From an uncultured Acidobacteriota bacterium (GTDB lineage Bacteria > Acidobacteriota > UBA6911 > CAINFC01): a DNA stretch of 46,301 nt. Shown here in pieces: positions 1-8,156 of the stretch. Where the stretch lies: the NCBI GenBank assembly GCA_903847975.1, contig CAINFC010000081.1, positions 1 through 46,301 on the forward strand, written 5' to 3'. The notes under the pieces are model-generated. The model worked only from the letters and a program-made list of their open reading frames with translations. It searched no databases and was not told the origin of the DNA. Positions within the stretch are counted from its first letter, which is position 1. Each line of letters begins with the position of its first letter. Position numbers and translations under genes: made by a program.

Positions 1-551
1 CATACCAGCTGCTTGCGCAGCCCTTACAGCGCTGATTTTCAAACAAATCCGCCTACCCGGGGTAGCGCCTATGCGGCGCAACCCCGGGCTGTGTTCCGGA
101 ACCCCTTTCGGGGTTCCAGACTTTTGGGCGGCGCCATCTTCCTGGATAATCTCGTAAAAAATCCCACATCTTATTTCCGAAAAAAGCCAAGGGCCAAAGG
201 CCCGGCACATCATAGCCTGGGGTGGAGCGTAGCGCAGCCCCAGGTATGCAGTTCAGATAAACATAAGGGCTGAAAGCCCGAAACATTCTTTCGTCCTATC
301 CCCAAAGGAAGGTCCCGGACAAAAATCTTTGTAAAGGATCGACCCCAGAGGATGGGTCTCGGGCTTTCCGCCCGCCTTGCTGAATACAAATCCTTACCGG
401 CCCACACGTCCTCTTCCGGAGAGGGAAAGTCCTCTTCCGGAAGGCACCCGCTCGATTTTTTGCACTTTCCTCTTCTGTCTTCCTTCCGGATCTTCCCGTC
501 TTCCTGTGAAAGGATTGGGCTCACAGGAAACAAATCGGAACGGCCGGCCTA
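1..551. repeat. Repeat-rich non-coding stretch
   Basis: No credible gene is visible. Bases 14-117 are a near-identical copy of the intergenic repeat at 21839-21938. Bases 155-179 (a motif around TCCCACATCTT) recur at 46221-46248. Bases 197-285 carry another hairpin pair (AGCCTGGGGT...GCCCCAGG, then AGGGCTGAAAGCCC). Bases 471-540 hold the pyrimidine-rich repeat with core CCCGTCTTCCTGTGAAA, which is also seen near 6945 in closely similar form. Short ORFs across it on both strands show no family features and follow the repeat sequence. Confidence 0.75.
14..117 (+). repeat. Intergenic two-hairpin repeat, copy 1
   Basis: About 100 bp match 21839-21938 almost base for base, with a few substitutions and a 3-base insertion. 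It has a GCCCTTACAGxGCT hairpin, a second hairpin built from ACCCGGGGT and ACCCCGGGCT, and a third from GGAACCCC and GGGGTTCC. No ORF in it is conserved in frame, so it looks like a structured repeat and not a gene. Confidence 0.8.
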
Positions 552-1217
552 CTAATCCAGCAACCGCACGAAGCCGGTCCAGCCGTCCTTCTGCAGACTG
601 CGCTGCATTTTTTCGGCTTCCTCGCGCGTGTCCGACTTTCCGACCTGAATCCGGTAGCCGCCTCCGGTGGCAGGAATAACGGCGACTTCCCTGTACCGCG
701 CCTGAATCTCCCCCTGCAGCCGGATCGCGTTCCGGCGCTCCTCGAAAAAGCCCACCTGCACGGTATACCGCGCAGACTGCCCCGCAGGCAGGGAACCCTT
801 GGAAAGCAGAGCAAGGCGCACCGGCGCCGTCCCGGGAGAAACCATGTCGATTTTCCGGGCCGCCGCCAGAGACAGGTCGATTATGCGCCCTTCTACAAAA
901 GGTCCGCGGTCGTTGATGCGCACCACGGTTTTCTTCTGATTCAGCAGGTTCGTCACCTGAACCCGGCTGTCGAAAGGGAGAGTCTGGTGCGCGGCTGTCA
1001 TGGCGTACATGCTGTAGGTTTCGCCGCTGGAAGTACGGCGACCGTGGTAGGGTTTCCCGTACCAGCTGGCAATGCCTTCCATGGCGTCCGGACCCGCAGC
1101 GGAAGCCTTTCCGCTTGCCCCGGGAACCGCCACTTTGGTTTTTTTCCTCGACCCGCATCCCGATACCCCGGCCAGCAGGAAAACCAGGACTGGCATTAAT
1201 ATCAAGTATTTTCTCAT
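552..1217 (-). CDS. rlpA: RlpA-family septal ring lipoprotein with SPOR domain
   Basis: 221-residue lipoprotein. Residues 1-21 form a lipoprotein signal ending VSGC, so C21 is the lipidated residue. Residues about 46-140 are the double-psi beta-barrel (GIASWYGKPYHGRRTSSGE, later INDRGPF and IDLS), and residues 149-221 are a SPOR domain that would bind denuded septal peptidoglycan. RlpA proteins are lytic transglycosylases or their relatives acting at the septum. I chose the ATG at 1217 and not the in-frame GTG at 1235, because a good promoter (TTGACC at 1276-1271, 17-bp spacer, TATCAT at 1253-1248) puts transcription start near 1241, and the lipoprotein signal begins cleanly at 1217. No strong Shine-Dalgarno is visible. 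It is divergent from the next gene. Confidence 0.9.
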   Translation of the reverse strand: MRKYLILMPVLVFLLAGVSGCGSRKKTKVAVPGASGKASAAGPDAMEGIASWYGKPYHGRRTSSGETYSMYAMTAAHQTLPFDSRVQVTNLLNQKKTVVRINDRGPFVEGRIIDLSLAAARKIDMVSPGTAPVRLALLSKGSLPAGQSARYTVQVGFFEERRNAIRLQGEIQARYREVAVIPATGGGYRIQVGKSDTREEAEKMQRSLQKDGWTGFVRLLD

Positions 1218-1247
1218 GACTGCCAACTTAAACACTTATCAATAAAC

Positions 1248-1276
1248 ATGATAATCGTATTTGTAATTCCGGTCAA
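1248..1276 (-). promoter_or_regulatory. Candidate sigma70 promoter for rlpA
   Basis: On the minus strand, -35 TTGACC (1276-1271) and -10 TATCAT (1253-1248) are separated by exactly 17 bp. Predicted start is near 1241, giving a short leader of about 24 nt to the ATG at 1217. Seen by eye only. Confidence 0.55.
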
Positions 1277-1423
1277 TCCCCAGCCTCTCCGGTCCAGGGC
1301 CCGCCGGCGAAAGGAATGAACTTTTCTCTCCGGGGATCTGTCTATGACATATGAAAGAATGGCAACGGAAGGAAAGGTTTTACCAATATTAGGATTTTCT
1401 AACTCGGGAATGAAGGAGCATAT

Positions 1424-2524
1424 ATGCGAGGCAAAAATTTCAGGTTTTTCGCCCGCCGCCATGCGACGCGAACGGCGGCCTGGTTCTTCTGCGGACTTCT
1501 GCTGGCTGCGCAGCCGGCCCCGGAGCGGGATCCGGCCGGAAGCGGGCGAACCCAGGAGCGCGAACGACGCATGATCAGCACGGTCTGGGGATTCGACCAT
1601 GGCTACCAGCAAGGCTTCGAAGCCGGACAGAAGGACGGCCTGGCCCGCACCCGCTTCGACAGCCAGGCCAGCCAGCCCGGAGAAGACTTCGGTTTCCAGG
1701 AGCGCTTCGGATTCCGCGAAGCCTATCGTCAGGGATTTCGCAAGGGATTCGAGCAGGGATATGGGGATGGTTTTTATCGCCGTGAAAACCTGTTCCTGCT
1801 CCGGTACTGGGATCTGGGATTTGTCGGCCAGGAAGCCGCAGACCGTAGGGAGGCCCTGCCGGTACCGCAGCGCGAGGCGCCGCTGCCCAGGCCGGAGAGC
1901 CGTCCGGAGCCCAAGCCGGTGCTCAAGCCCAGGCCGGCGGCGACCAGCGGCGAGCTGCTCCCGGTGCCCTCCGACACCGTGATGCGGCTTCTTCTGGTCG
2001 ACACCCTGAGCACCAACTACAACCACCCCGGCGATCCTTTCTCCGCCCGGGTGGATGAGCCGGTGGCGGTGGCCAACAAGGTAGTGATTCCCAAAGGCAG
2101 CACCGTCAAGGGGCGCCTGGTGACGATCGACAAGGCCGGCAAGGTCTCCGGGCGCGCGGAAATGAATCTGCGGTTTGAGCAGCTGCTATTGCCCAATGGC
2201 CGGACCGTCGATATCGTAGCCACGCTGACCGGTCTTCCCAACCGCGGAAAGGAAACGGTCAAGTCCGAGGAAGGAACCATCCAGGGAGAAGGATCCAGGA
2301 AGCAGGATGTGGCCACCATCGGCACCGCCGGCGGAGCCGGCGCCGGTATCGGGGCCATCGCCGGAGGAGCCCGGGGAACCGCCATCGGTGCCGCCGTAGG
2401 GGGCATCGCCGGACTGGCGGGAGTGCTGTTTTCCCGCGGCAAGGAGCTGACCGTGCCGGCGGGAACGGAAATGGCCATCCGGTTGGATAAGCCCCTCGAC
2501 CTGCCCGTCTACCAGCCGCTCTGA
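1424..2524 (+). CDS. TrbI/VirB10-like barrel protein with GX3 repeats and glycine zipper
   Basis: 366 residues, probable envelope protein of unknown role. Residues 15-30 form a hydrophobic signal-like segment. Residues 57-118 hold two clusters of glycines every fourth residue (G60, G64, G68, G72; G104, G108, G112, G116), the pattern known from Yae1-type deca-GX3 motifs. A Pro-rich linker (145-172) precedes a TrbI/VirB10-like beta-barrel segment (180-275; note VVIPKGSTVKGRL and the closing VPAGTEMAIRLDKPL). A glycine zipper at 300-336 interrupts that barrel and could insert in a membrane. Start is supported by AAGGAG at 1413-1418. No conjugation or type IV secretion genes are nearby, so it is likely a stand-alone protein with this fold. 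Confidence 0.7.
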   Translation: MRGKNFRFFARRHATRTAAWFFCGLLLAAQPAPERDPAGSGRTQERERRMISTVWGFDHGYQQGFEAGQKDGLARTRFDSQASQPGEDFGFQERFGFREAYRQGFRKGFEQGYGDGFYRRENLFLLRYWDLGFVGQEAADRREALPVPQREAPLPRPESRPEPKPVLKPRPAATSGELLPVPSDTVMRLLLVDTLSTNYNHPGDPFSARVDEPVAVANKVVIPKGSTVKGRLVTIDKAGKVSGRAEMNLRFEQLLLPNGRTVDIVATLTGLPNRGKETVKSEEGTIQGEGSRKQDVATIGTAGGAGAGIGAIAGGARGTAIGAAVGGIAGLAGVLFSRGKELTVPAGTEMAIRLDKPLDLPVYQPL

Positions 2525-2530
2525 TCGAAA

Positions 2531-3379
2531 TCAGATCCGGATCGTCGGGCGCAGCTCGCCGGGTCCGGCTTCTCCCGGATAGGTGACCCGCTCCAGGAAC
2601 AGACCGGAGCTGGGCGCCGTCCAGGGAGCAATCTCGAACGTCTTTCCCTGCAGCGATTCCACAAACGATTCCAAGGGAAACTCTCCCTGGCCGATGCGCA
2701 CCAGAACGCCCACCAGGCGGCGAACCATCCGCCACAAAAAATGCGAGGCCCCGATGCGGAACAGCAGCAGGTCTCCGGCGCGGTCCAGCTCCGCGGAGGC
2801 CACCTTGACGACCGTGGAGGTGCTTCCGGGATTCCGCCGGTCCTGGTAGCAGGCAAAATCGTGCCGGCCGGGAATCAGAGCGACGGCTTGGCTGATCCGG
2901 CCGAAATCCAGGGGTGCTTTCACCCACCAGACAAAATCCTTGGCAAAAGCCGTTCGCCGCAGCGCCAGCTGGTAAAGGTAGTAGCGCAGCTCGGCATCGT
3001 GGCGGGCATGAAAGGTACTCTCCGCCTTGTCGACGGAAAGCACGCAGATATCCGCGGGCAACCGGTAGTTCAGTCCCTCCAGAATGGTTTGGGAAGGAAG
3101 CGTGCGCGTGCAGCGCAGGTGGGCCACCTGTGCGAGAGCATGCACTCCGGCATCGGTCCGGCCGGCCCCTCCGATTTCCACCTGGGACTTGAAGAGGTCC
3201 CGACAGGACGCCTCAAGAATCCCCTGGACCGTTTTGGCGTTGTCCTGGCTTTGCCAGCCGTGATAGCGGGATCCCTGGTACTCCAGGGTCAGCTTCCAGG
3301 TGGGAAGACTGCCCCGCGGGCCGATCCTCGCCTCTCCTTTTCCGTAGTCGGTTCTTTCTGTTCGGTTTGGTCTTTCCAT
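2531..3379 (-). CDS. truA: tRNA pseudouridine(38-40) synthase TruA
   Basis: 282 residues. Converts U38-U40 in tRNA anticodon stems to pseudouridine. The catalytic Asp lies in GGAGRTDAGVHA (D76). The N-terminal KLTLEYQGSRYHGWQSQ and the central RHDAELRYYLYQL and FLWRMVRRLVG blocks are typical of TruA. Compared with usual family members there are about 25 extra residues before KLTLEYQG, and no other good start inside; AGGA precedes the ATG at 3379 by a suitable distance. Last gene of the tlyA-nadK-thioredoxin-truA run, 33 bp after the preceding gene. Convergent with the TrbI-like gene, with 6 bp between their stops. Confidence 0.95.
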   Translation of the reverse strand: MERPNRTERTDYGKGEARIGPRGSLPTWKLTLEYQGSRYHGWQSQDNAKTVQGILEASCRDLFKSQVEIGGAGRTDAGVHALAQVAHLRCTRTLPSQTILEGLNYRLPADICVLSVDKAESTFHARHDAELRYYLYQLALRRTAFAKDFVWWVKAPLDFGRISQAVALIPGRHDFACYQDRRNPGSTSTVVKVASAELDRAGDLLLFRIGASHFLWRMVRRLVGVLVRIGQGEFPLESFVESLQGKTFEIAPWTAPSSGLFLERVTYPGEAGPGELRPTIRI

Positions 3380-3412
3380 GATGATCCTGGATAGGCTGCG
3401 GAGCCTGGAGAT

Positions 3413-4216
3413 TTACTTTTTACCGGACTCGACGGCAAGCGGGGCCAGGCAGGATCCCAGCAGGGCATAGGCTTTGGACGGCCCCTCCGGAAGATAGTCG
3501 GCCAGAGCGGCAACCCGCAGCCGCTCCCAGGGGACTTTTCCTTTGTAGATCCCGGCAAGCTGCTTCTGCAGATCGGGGGTTTCCAGGATGAACGGGATCG
3601 TCGCGCCCGGCCGCAGGTCCTGATACACTTCGGTCGTGACCATCGCCCGCAGAGGGTAGGCGGCAAAGTACAGTTCCGCCTGATCGTAGACCAGGATCTG
3701 CAAGGCCGGCTGGTGCTCCTGGTAGGTGATGGCGTTTGGCCCGGAATAGACAAGCTTTAAGAAGACCCGGAAGGTATTCCCAACCCGGTGGGTTTCCCCC
3801 GTCAGGGCTGCCGGTGCGGGCCGGGCCATCGCCCGGTCGAGCATTCCCCGGAAGGCGCTGGCGTAGGTTACCGGCCCGGCACTCAGCTCTTCTCCGCTGT
3901 CCACCATGACAAACGGGAGGGCCGCCGAATCCTTGCGGTTATACTTTTTCTGCCAGCGCTGAAAGCGGTTGCCGAGGGAGCGGTCTGCGTGCTGTTCCAG
4001 AAAAAGCACCGGGCGGCCCGCATATTCCTTGACCATGTCATGAACCACAGCGGCGGCCGCCTTGCAGTGGCCGCAGCTGGTGCGGTCGAAGATTTCGAAA
4101 ACGGTCAGCTTCCCCGCTCCGCCGGGAAGAGGAGACTGGGCCTCGGCCGGGCCGGCGCCCGCCAGGAGCGCAAGGGCCATCGCCAACAACAGAAAGAATA
4201 TTCGTATTTGCTTCAT
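3413..4216 (-). CDS. Secreted thioredoxin-fold protein (CGHC)
   Basis: 267 residues. A signal peptide (MKQIRIFF... to about residue 27) is followed by a thioredoxin-like region, VFEIFDRTSCGHCKAAA, with redox pair C48/C51. The C-terminal half (about 130-267) resembles an immunoglobulin-like or Omp28-like extension and carries no motif I can name. It would act outside the cytoplasmic membrane as a thiol oxidoreductase, or simply keep the fold. The ATG at 4216 is preferred because the signal peptide begins there; an upstream in-frame GTG at 4240 would add eight residues. It sits between nadK and truA with gaps of about 35 bp, so it is probably co-transcribed. Confidence 0.7.
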   Translation of the reverse strand: MKQIRIFFLLLAMALALLAGAGPAEAQSPLPGGAGKLTVFEIFDRTSCGHCKAAAAVVHDMVKEYAGRPVLFLEQHADRSLGNRFQRWQKKYNRKDSAALPFVMVDSGEELSAGPVTYASAFRGMLDRAMARPAPAALTGETHRVGNTFRVFLKLVYSGPNAITYQEHQPALQILVYDQAELYFAAYPLRAMVTTEVYQDLRPGATIPFILETPDLQKQLAGIYKGKVPWERLRVAALADYLPEGPSKAYALLGSCLAPLAVESGKK

Positions 4217-4253
4217 ATCATCGCAGATAAGGCCATCCACAAGGGGCGCCGGG

Positions 4254-5123
4254 TCAGCGCTCGCCCCATTTCAGTTTCTGGCGCAGAATGAGAAAGTGGT
4301 TTTTATCGGGAGGCTTGACCAGCCGCGTGGGAACCGCAGCCTTGCGAACGGCAACTACATCCCCGACGGTCATCGGTTCCCCGACCTGCCCGTCGAGCGT
4401 CAGCATGGCATTATCGCCCATCTTCAGCTCCACCTGGATCTGCACCGTATCCCGCAGGACAATCGGCCGGTTGGAGAGCGTGTGGGGGCAGATGGGAGTA
4501 AGGATGAACGCCCCCAGGTCGGGCTGTAAAATCGGCCCTCCCGCCGAAAGCGAGTAGGCCGTAGAGCCGGTCGGGGTGGAGACGATCAGCCCATCCGACT
4601 TGAAGTGATTGACAAAATGGCCGTCAATTCGTATTTCCAGGTCCATGATGCGGGCCAGAACCCCGTTATGAATGACCGCATCATTGAGCGCCAGAAAGCG
4701 GCGGACCGGCCCTTTACCCGGGCGGAATTCGACGGCCAGCATGACGCGCTCCTGGATCTGATGCTCGCCGCGGATTACCGTTTCCAGGGCGGGAAACAGC
4801 TCGTCGATGGTGAATTCGGTCAGATACCCCATCGATCCCAGATTCACTCCGAGGATTGGCTTGCTGCAGGCGGCAGCCGCCCGGGCGGTGCCGAGCAGCG
4901 TGCCGTCTCCGCCCAGAACCAGCAGGAGATCGGCACGGCGGGCCAGCCTCTCCAGGGAGGCAGCCGGCTTGATTCCGCATCGCTCCGCCAGCCTGGGCTC
5001 GGCCAGCAGGGTGATGTGCCGGGGACGACACCAGTCGCCGGTCCGACGCACCAGGTCCTCTACGCCGGCGGAGCCCTCTTTGGCGACCACTCCGATGATT
5101 TTCAATGACTCGGATGATTTCAT
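4254..5123 (-). CDS. nadK: NAD kinase
   Basis: 289 residues, ATP-dependent phosphorylation of NAD to NADP. Diagnostic motifs are GGDGT at 71-75 with the catalytic Asp, GVNLGSMGYLTEF at 92-104, NDAVIH at 147-152 (the family usually has NE here), and STPTGSTAYSLSAGGP at 182-197. Length is normal for the family. It follows tlyA by 38 bp, a pairing common in bacteria, and precedes the thioredoxin-like gene by 37 bp. Confidence 0.96.
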   Translation of the reverse strand: MKSSESLKIIGVVAKEGSAGVEDLVRRTGDWCRPRHITLLAEPRLAERCGIKPAASLERLARRADLLLVLGGDGTLLGTARAAAACSKPILGVNLGSMGYLTEFTIDELFPALETVIRGEHQIQERVMLAVEFRPGKGPVRRFLALNDAVIHNGVLARIMDLEIRIDGHFVNHFKSDGLIVSTPTGSTAYSLSAGGPILQPDLGAFILTPICPHTLSNRPIVLRDTVQIQVELKMGDNAMLTLDGQVGEPMTVGDVVAVRKAAVPTRLVKPPDKNHFLILRQKLKWGER

Positions 5124-5161
5124 ACTTGATCCTTAATTATACCTTCCCTTGCCGCCCGGTC

Positions 5162-5986
5162 TTATCCAGCCGGAGAAGGCCGGCCCGCTGCCAGGCCCGG
5201 GGACCGCAGTTCGCCGCTTCCGGGGGACCGATCGCCGGTGTAGAGAAAAAACTCCCGGTTGCCTTGGGCTCCGGGAAGGCAGCTCTCCACCCAGCCCCTG
5301 GTTTCCATGCCCAGGGATTCCGCGCAAAGGCGAACCCGCTCCACGGCCTGGCGGTGCCGCTCCGGATCACGGACAATGCCCCCCTTTTCCACGCAGTTCC
5401 GGGGGAGCTCGAACTGGGGCTTGACCAGCAGGAGAGCTTCCATTCCAGGGCGTGCGCTGGCGGATGGCCGGCAGGCCGCGGCCACCGCCGGAAGCACGGC
5501 GCAAAGCGATATGAATGCCAGGTCGGCCACCACCAGCTCGGGCGGCTCGGGCAGTTCTTCCGAGCGCAGGAACCGGACATTGGTCCTCTCCAGAAGCAGT
5601 ACGCGAGGGTGGCGGCGCAGCTCGGCCGCCAGCTGGGAGCGGCCGACGTCCAGGGCCATCACCAGCGCCGCGCCGCGACGGATCAGGCAGTCGGTGAATC
5701 CGCCGGTGGAGGCTCCGATATCCAGGCACACTTTTCCGGCGGGGCGTATTCCGAAATGATCCAGGGCGCCGGCCAGCTTATGGCCACCCCGGCTGATGTA
5801 GCCGGAGTGCAGCGGCCGGATGCAGAGCTCCGCATTCTCCTCCACCCGGTCGCCCGGCTTCCCGACCCGCCTCTCGCCCTGCCAGACCTGCCCGGCGAGA
5901 ATCATAGCCTGGGCTTTGGCCGCCGTGGCTGCCAGTCCGCGAAGGACCAGGTGGAGGTCGGCCCGCACTTTTTTCCCCTTCTCCAT
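5162..5986 (-). CDS. tlyA: TlyA-family rRNA 2'-O-methyltransferase
   Basis: 274 residues. An N-terminal S4 RNA-binding domain (1-60, VRADLHLVLRGLAATAAKA) is followed by the TlyA signature YISRGGHKL (63-71) and an FtsJ/RrmJ-type methyltransferase fold whose SAM loop is LDIGASTGGFTDCL (88-101). TlyA enzymes 2'-O-methylate cytidines in 16S and 23S rRNA; some homologues are labelled hemolysins. I chose the ATG at 5986 because S4 domains normally begin within a few residues of the start; an upstream ATG at 6034 would add 16 residues and crowd the divergent SDR promoter region. First gene of the four-gene minus-strand run. Confidence 0.92.
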   Translation of the reverse strand: MEKGKKVRADLHLVLRGLAATAAKAQAMILAGQVWQGERRVGKPGDRVEENAELCIRPLHSGYISRGGHKLAGALDHFGIRPAGKVCLDIGASTGGFTDCLIRRGAALVMALDVGRSQLAAELRRHPRVLLLERTNVRFLRSEELPEPPELVVADLAFISLCAVLPAVAAACRPSASARPGMEALLLVKPQFELPRNCVEKGGIVRDPERHRQAVERVRLCAESLGMETRGWVESCLPGAQGNREFFLYTGDRSPGSGELRSPGLAAGRPSPAG

Positions 5987-6053
5987 ATCGGCTGCATTAT
6001 GGCCCGCTTCGGGAGCGGTGTCCAGAAGCGGCATTTGTGTTATGCTTTAGCGC

Positions 6054-6845
6054 ATGACAGACAAAATACGCAATCAAACAGTTCTGATCACCGGTGCTTC
6101 CAGCGGGATCGGCTACGTCACCGCCCTGGAGCTGGCCCGGCGGGGCGCCAGGCTCGGGCTGGCCGCCCGGAGAGAGGACCGCCTGGAATCCCTGGCCCGA
6201 TCGGTGGCCGAGTGCGGGGCGCAGGCATTTGCCTGCCGGACGGACGTGCGGGAACGCTCCCAGGTGGAGCGGTTCGTGCAAATGGCCCTGGAGCGCTTCC
6301 AGACCGTGGATGTGCTGATCAACAACGCCGGATACGGCATCCGGGCGCGGATCGAGGACACCACCCCGGAGGAATACCTGGACCTGCTGCAGGTCAACCT
6401 TCTGGGAACGGTGTACGGCATCCATGCCGTTCTGCCGGCCATGAAGCGGCAGAAGCGGGGGCACATCATCAATGTCTCCTCCGTGGCGGGCAAGCGCGCC
6501 ATGCCCCAGAGCGGAGCCTACAGCTCCACCAAATTCGCCGTGAACGGCATGAGCGAAGCCCTGCGCGTGGAGCTCAAACCGTATGGGGTCCGCGTCAGCA
6601 CGGTGCTCCCGGTGTCCACCGCCACGGAGTTCTTCGATGTGGCCGGAAGGAAGAGCGGAAAGCCGGCCAAACCGGTCGGCCCGATTCAGTCTTCGGAAAA
6701 GGTTGCCCGGGCGATAGTGCGCTGCATCGAGCGCCCCCGGCCGGAGGTCTTCTGCTTCCCCCCCTCGCGGGCTCTGGCGGTGCTCAACAACCTGGCCCCC
6801 GGCCTGGTGGACCGCATTGCCGCCCGCTTCATGACCATGCACTGA
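6054..6845 (+). CDS. Short-chain dehydrogenase/reductase
   Basis: 263-residue classical SDR. TGASSGIG at 13-20 is the nucleotide-binding loop, NNAG at 90-93, S142/S143 in NVSS, and the YxxxK pair is Y156/K160. Substrate cannot be read from sequence. The C-terminal region (VFCFPPSRALAVLNNLAPGLVDRI) is common in SDRs that act on acyl or sterol-like substrates, but this is weak. No Shine-Dalgarno precedes the ATG and a TATGCT box lies only a few bases upstream, so the transcript may be nearly leaderless. Divergent from tlyA; its 3' side is a repeat region. Confidence 0.88.
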   Translation: MTDKIRNQTVLITGASSGIGYVTALELARRGARLGLAARREDRLESLARSVAECGAQAFACRTDVRERSQVERFVQMALERFQTVDVLINNAGYGIRARIEDTTPEEYLDLLQVNLLGTVYGIHAVLPAMKRQKRGHIINVSSVAGKRAMPQSGAYSSTKFAVNGMSEALRVELKPYGVRVSTVLPVSTATEFFDVAGRKSGKPAKPVGPIQSSEKVARAIVRCIERPRPEVFCFPPSRALAVLNNLAPGLVDRIAARFMTMH

Positions 6846-7166
6846 TCCGCATTCTTCGGAAAGGGTCCATGTCCCGGTAAAAAATCCCTCTTCCCATCCG
6901 AAATGCGGTGATGGCTTCTTTCTTCCTTCCTGATCTCCCCGTCTTCCTGTGAAATGATAGGGCTTACAGAAAGATAAGGAAGAGCGGGAAGAAAAGCCGA
7001 AGGGCTTGTCGCAAGGCGTGCGACTTTTTGCGAACGGATCACCGAAGATACCTTCGCAAAAAACCGGGAACCACAACGGGGGTCCGGAACTCGCTTTGCC
7101 ACGAAGCCATCAGGGCGGATAAATAAACAAATCCGCTCCGCCGCGGTTGGCGCCAAGCGGCGGGGC
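6846..7166. repeat. Convergent intergenic region with repeats
   Basis: About 320 bp between the stops of the SDR and tyrA. Bases 6920-6976 carry the pyrimidine-rich repeat (CCCGTCTTCCTGTGAAA) shared with 471-540. Bases 7025-7034 (TTTTTGCGAA) and 7053-7062 (TTCGCAAAAA) form a perfect 10-bp inverted repeat that could end transcription from either side. No gene seen. Confidence 0.65.
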
Positions 7167-7922
7167 TCAGGGCAGCGAGCCGCTTTGCAGGGGCGGGAGG
7201 TCGGCATCCATCTTCTCCAGCACGCGGATGAACTCCTTGCGGCGCTTTTCGGCAAAGGGATTCAGGGTCTGCAGATCGATAAACAGCTGCCGCGTGTCCT
7301 TCTGGAGGATGGCAAAATCCCGGAACAGCTTCTCCGGCCCCGGTGTGGCGATTTCCGAAAGATGAATATCCATTTCCTGGATCGCCCGGGCCATCAGGTG
7401 AAAAAGGCACTGGGTTTCCGCCATGGCCCGGTCGTGCTCTTCGGGGGAAGCCTGCAGCACGCGGAGCCCCAGGCCCTGCAGATATCCCCGGACCGCTTCG
7501 ACATGACGATCCGACAGCGGGCAGAGCACGATTTTCAGGCCCGCCAGCCCGTCCCGGCCGCTATCCGGTCCGAAAAGCGGATGGGTGCCGATGATCTCCA
7601 CCCCCGCGGGAAAGCTTTGCCGCATGACCTGCATGGGATGCATTTTCACGGAGCAGGTATCCAGGACCAGCTGCCCCGGCCGCAGCATGGGCGCCAGCTC
7701 CCGGCAGACCTCCTCCATGGCGCACATCGGAACGGCGAGCAGAAGGATCTCTGCGGCGGTGGCTTCGGCCAGAGTGACCCGGCGGTACGATTCCCCGGCC
7801 GTCGCCTGGGCTTCGGGATCGGCGTCGTAGATCCGCAGATCGAAATCCTTCTGCAGCAGGGGCGCCAGGAAGCGGCCCAGACGGCCGTATCCCAGGAGGG
7901 CCAGCACTTTTCTTCGGTCCAT
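7167..7922 (-). CDS. tyrA: Prephenate dehydrogenase-type enzyme
   Basis: 251 residues. N-terminal Rossmann fold with GYGRLG (11-16), then the family signatures LLAVP, LDTCSVK (88-93) and GTHPLFGPDSG (112-122) containing the His expected near the active site (H114). It would oxidatively decarboxylate prephenate (or arogenate) to the tyrosine precursor, using NAD(P). No chorismate mutase domain is attached. The ATG at 7922 was taken over a TTG at 7943 because it begins directly before the Rossmann strand. Divergent from the antiporter gene and not beside other aromatic pathway genes. Confidence 0.85.
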   Translation of the reverse strand: MDRRKVLALLGYGRLGRFLAPLLQKDFDLRIYDADPEAQATAGESYRRVTLAEATAAEILLLAVPMCAMEEVCRELAPMLRPGQLVLDTCSVKMHPMQVMRQSFPAGVEIIGTHPLFGPDSGRDGLAGLKIVLCPLSDRHVEAVRGYLQGLGLRVLQASPEEHDRAMAETQCLFHLMARAIQEMDIHLSEIATPGPEKLFRDFAILQKDTRQLFIDLQTLNPFAEKRRKEFIRVLEKMDADLPPLQSGSLP

Positions 7923-8156
7923 GGCTTTTGGTATTGAATTCAAGGTATCGTACTATTTCATCCGGCATCCCCGCGATCCCGAGCTAGGATTTTGGCCCGG
8001 GTTGCCCTTGGGGGTCAATGGAAATTTGCCTCTCCCGCCGTCGGCGACGAACGGAGAGGCAATCGGAATCCGTATCAACAACAGACGATTGAGGCACGGC
8101 GCACCGCACCCGAAGAAAAAAGGGGATCGGCACCCGGTGTCTCCGGGGGCAGATCG

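Noticed and set aside
210-533. 107-codon minus-strand ORF in the left repeat region
   Set aside because: Its sequence follows repeats that recur elsewhere in other frames; no ribosome site or family feature.
5105-6880. 591-codon frame across tlyA and the SDR
   Set aside because: It crosses two real genes in other frames and contains no domain of its own.
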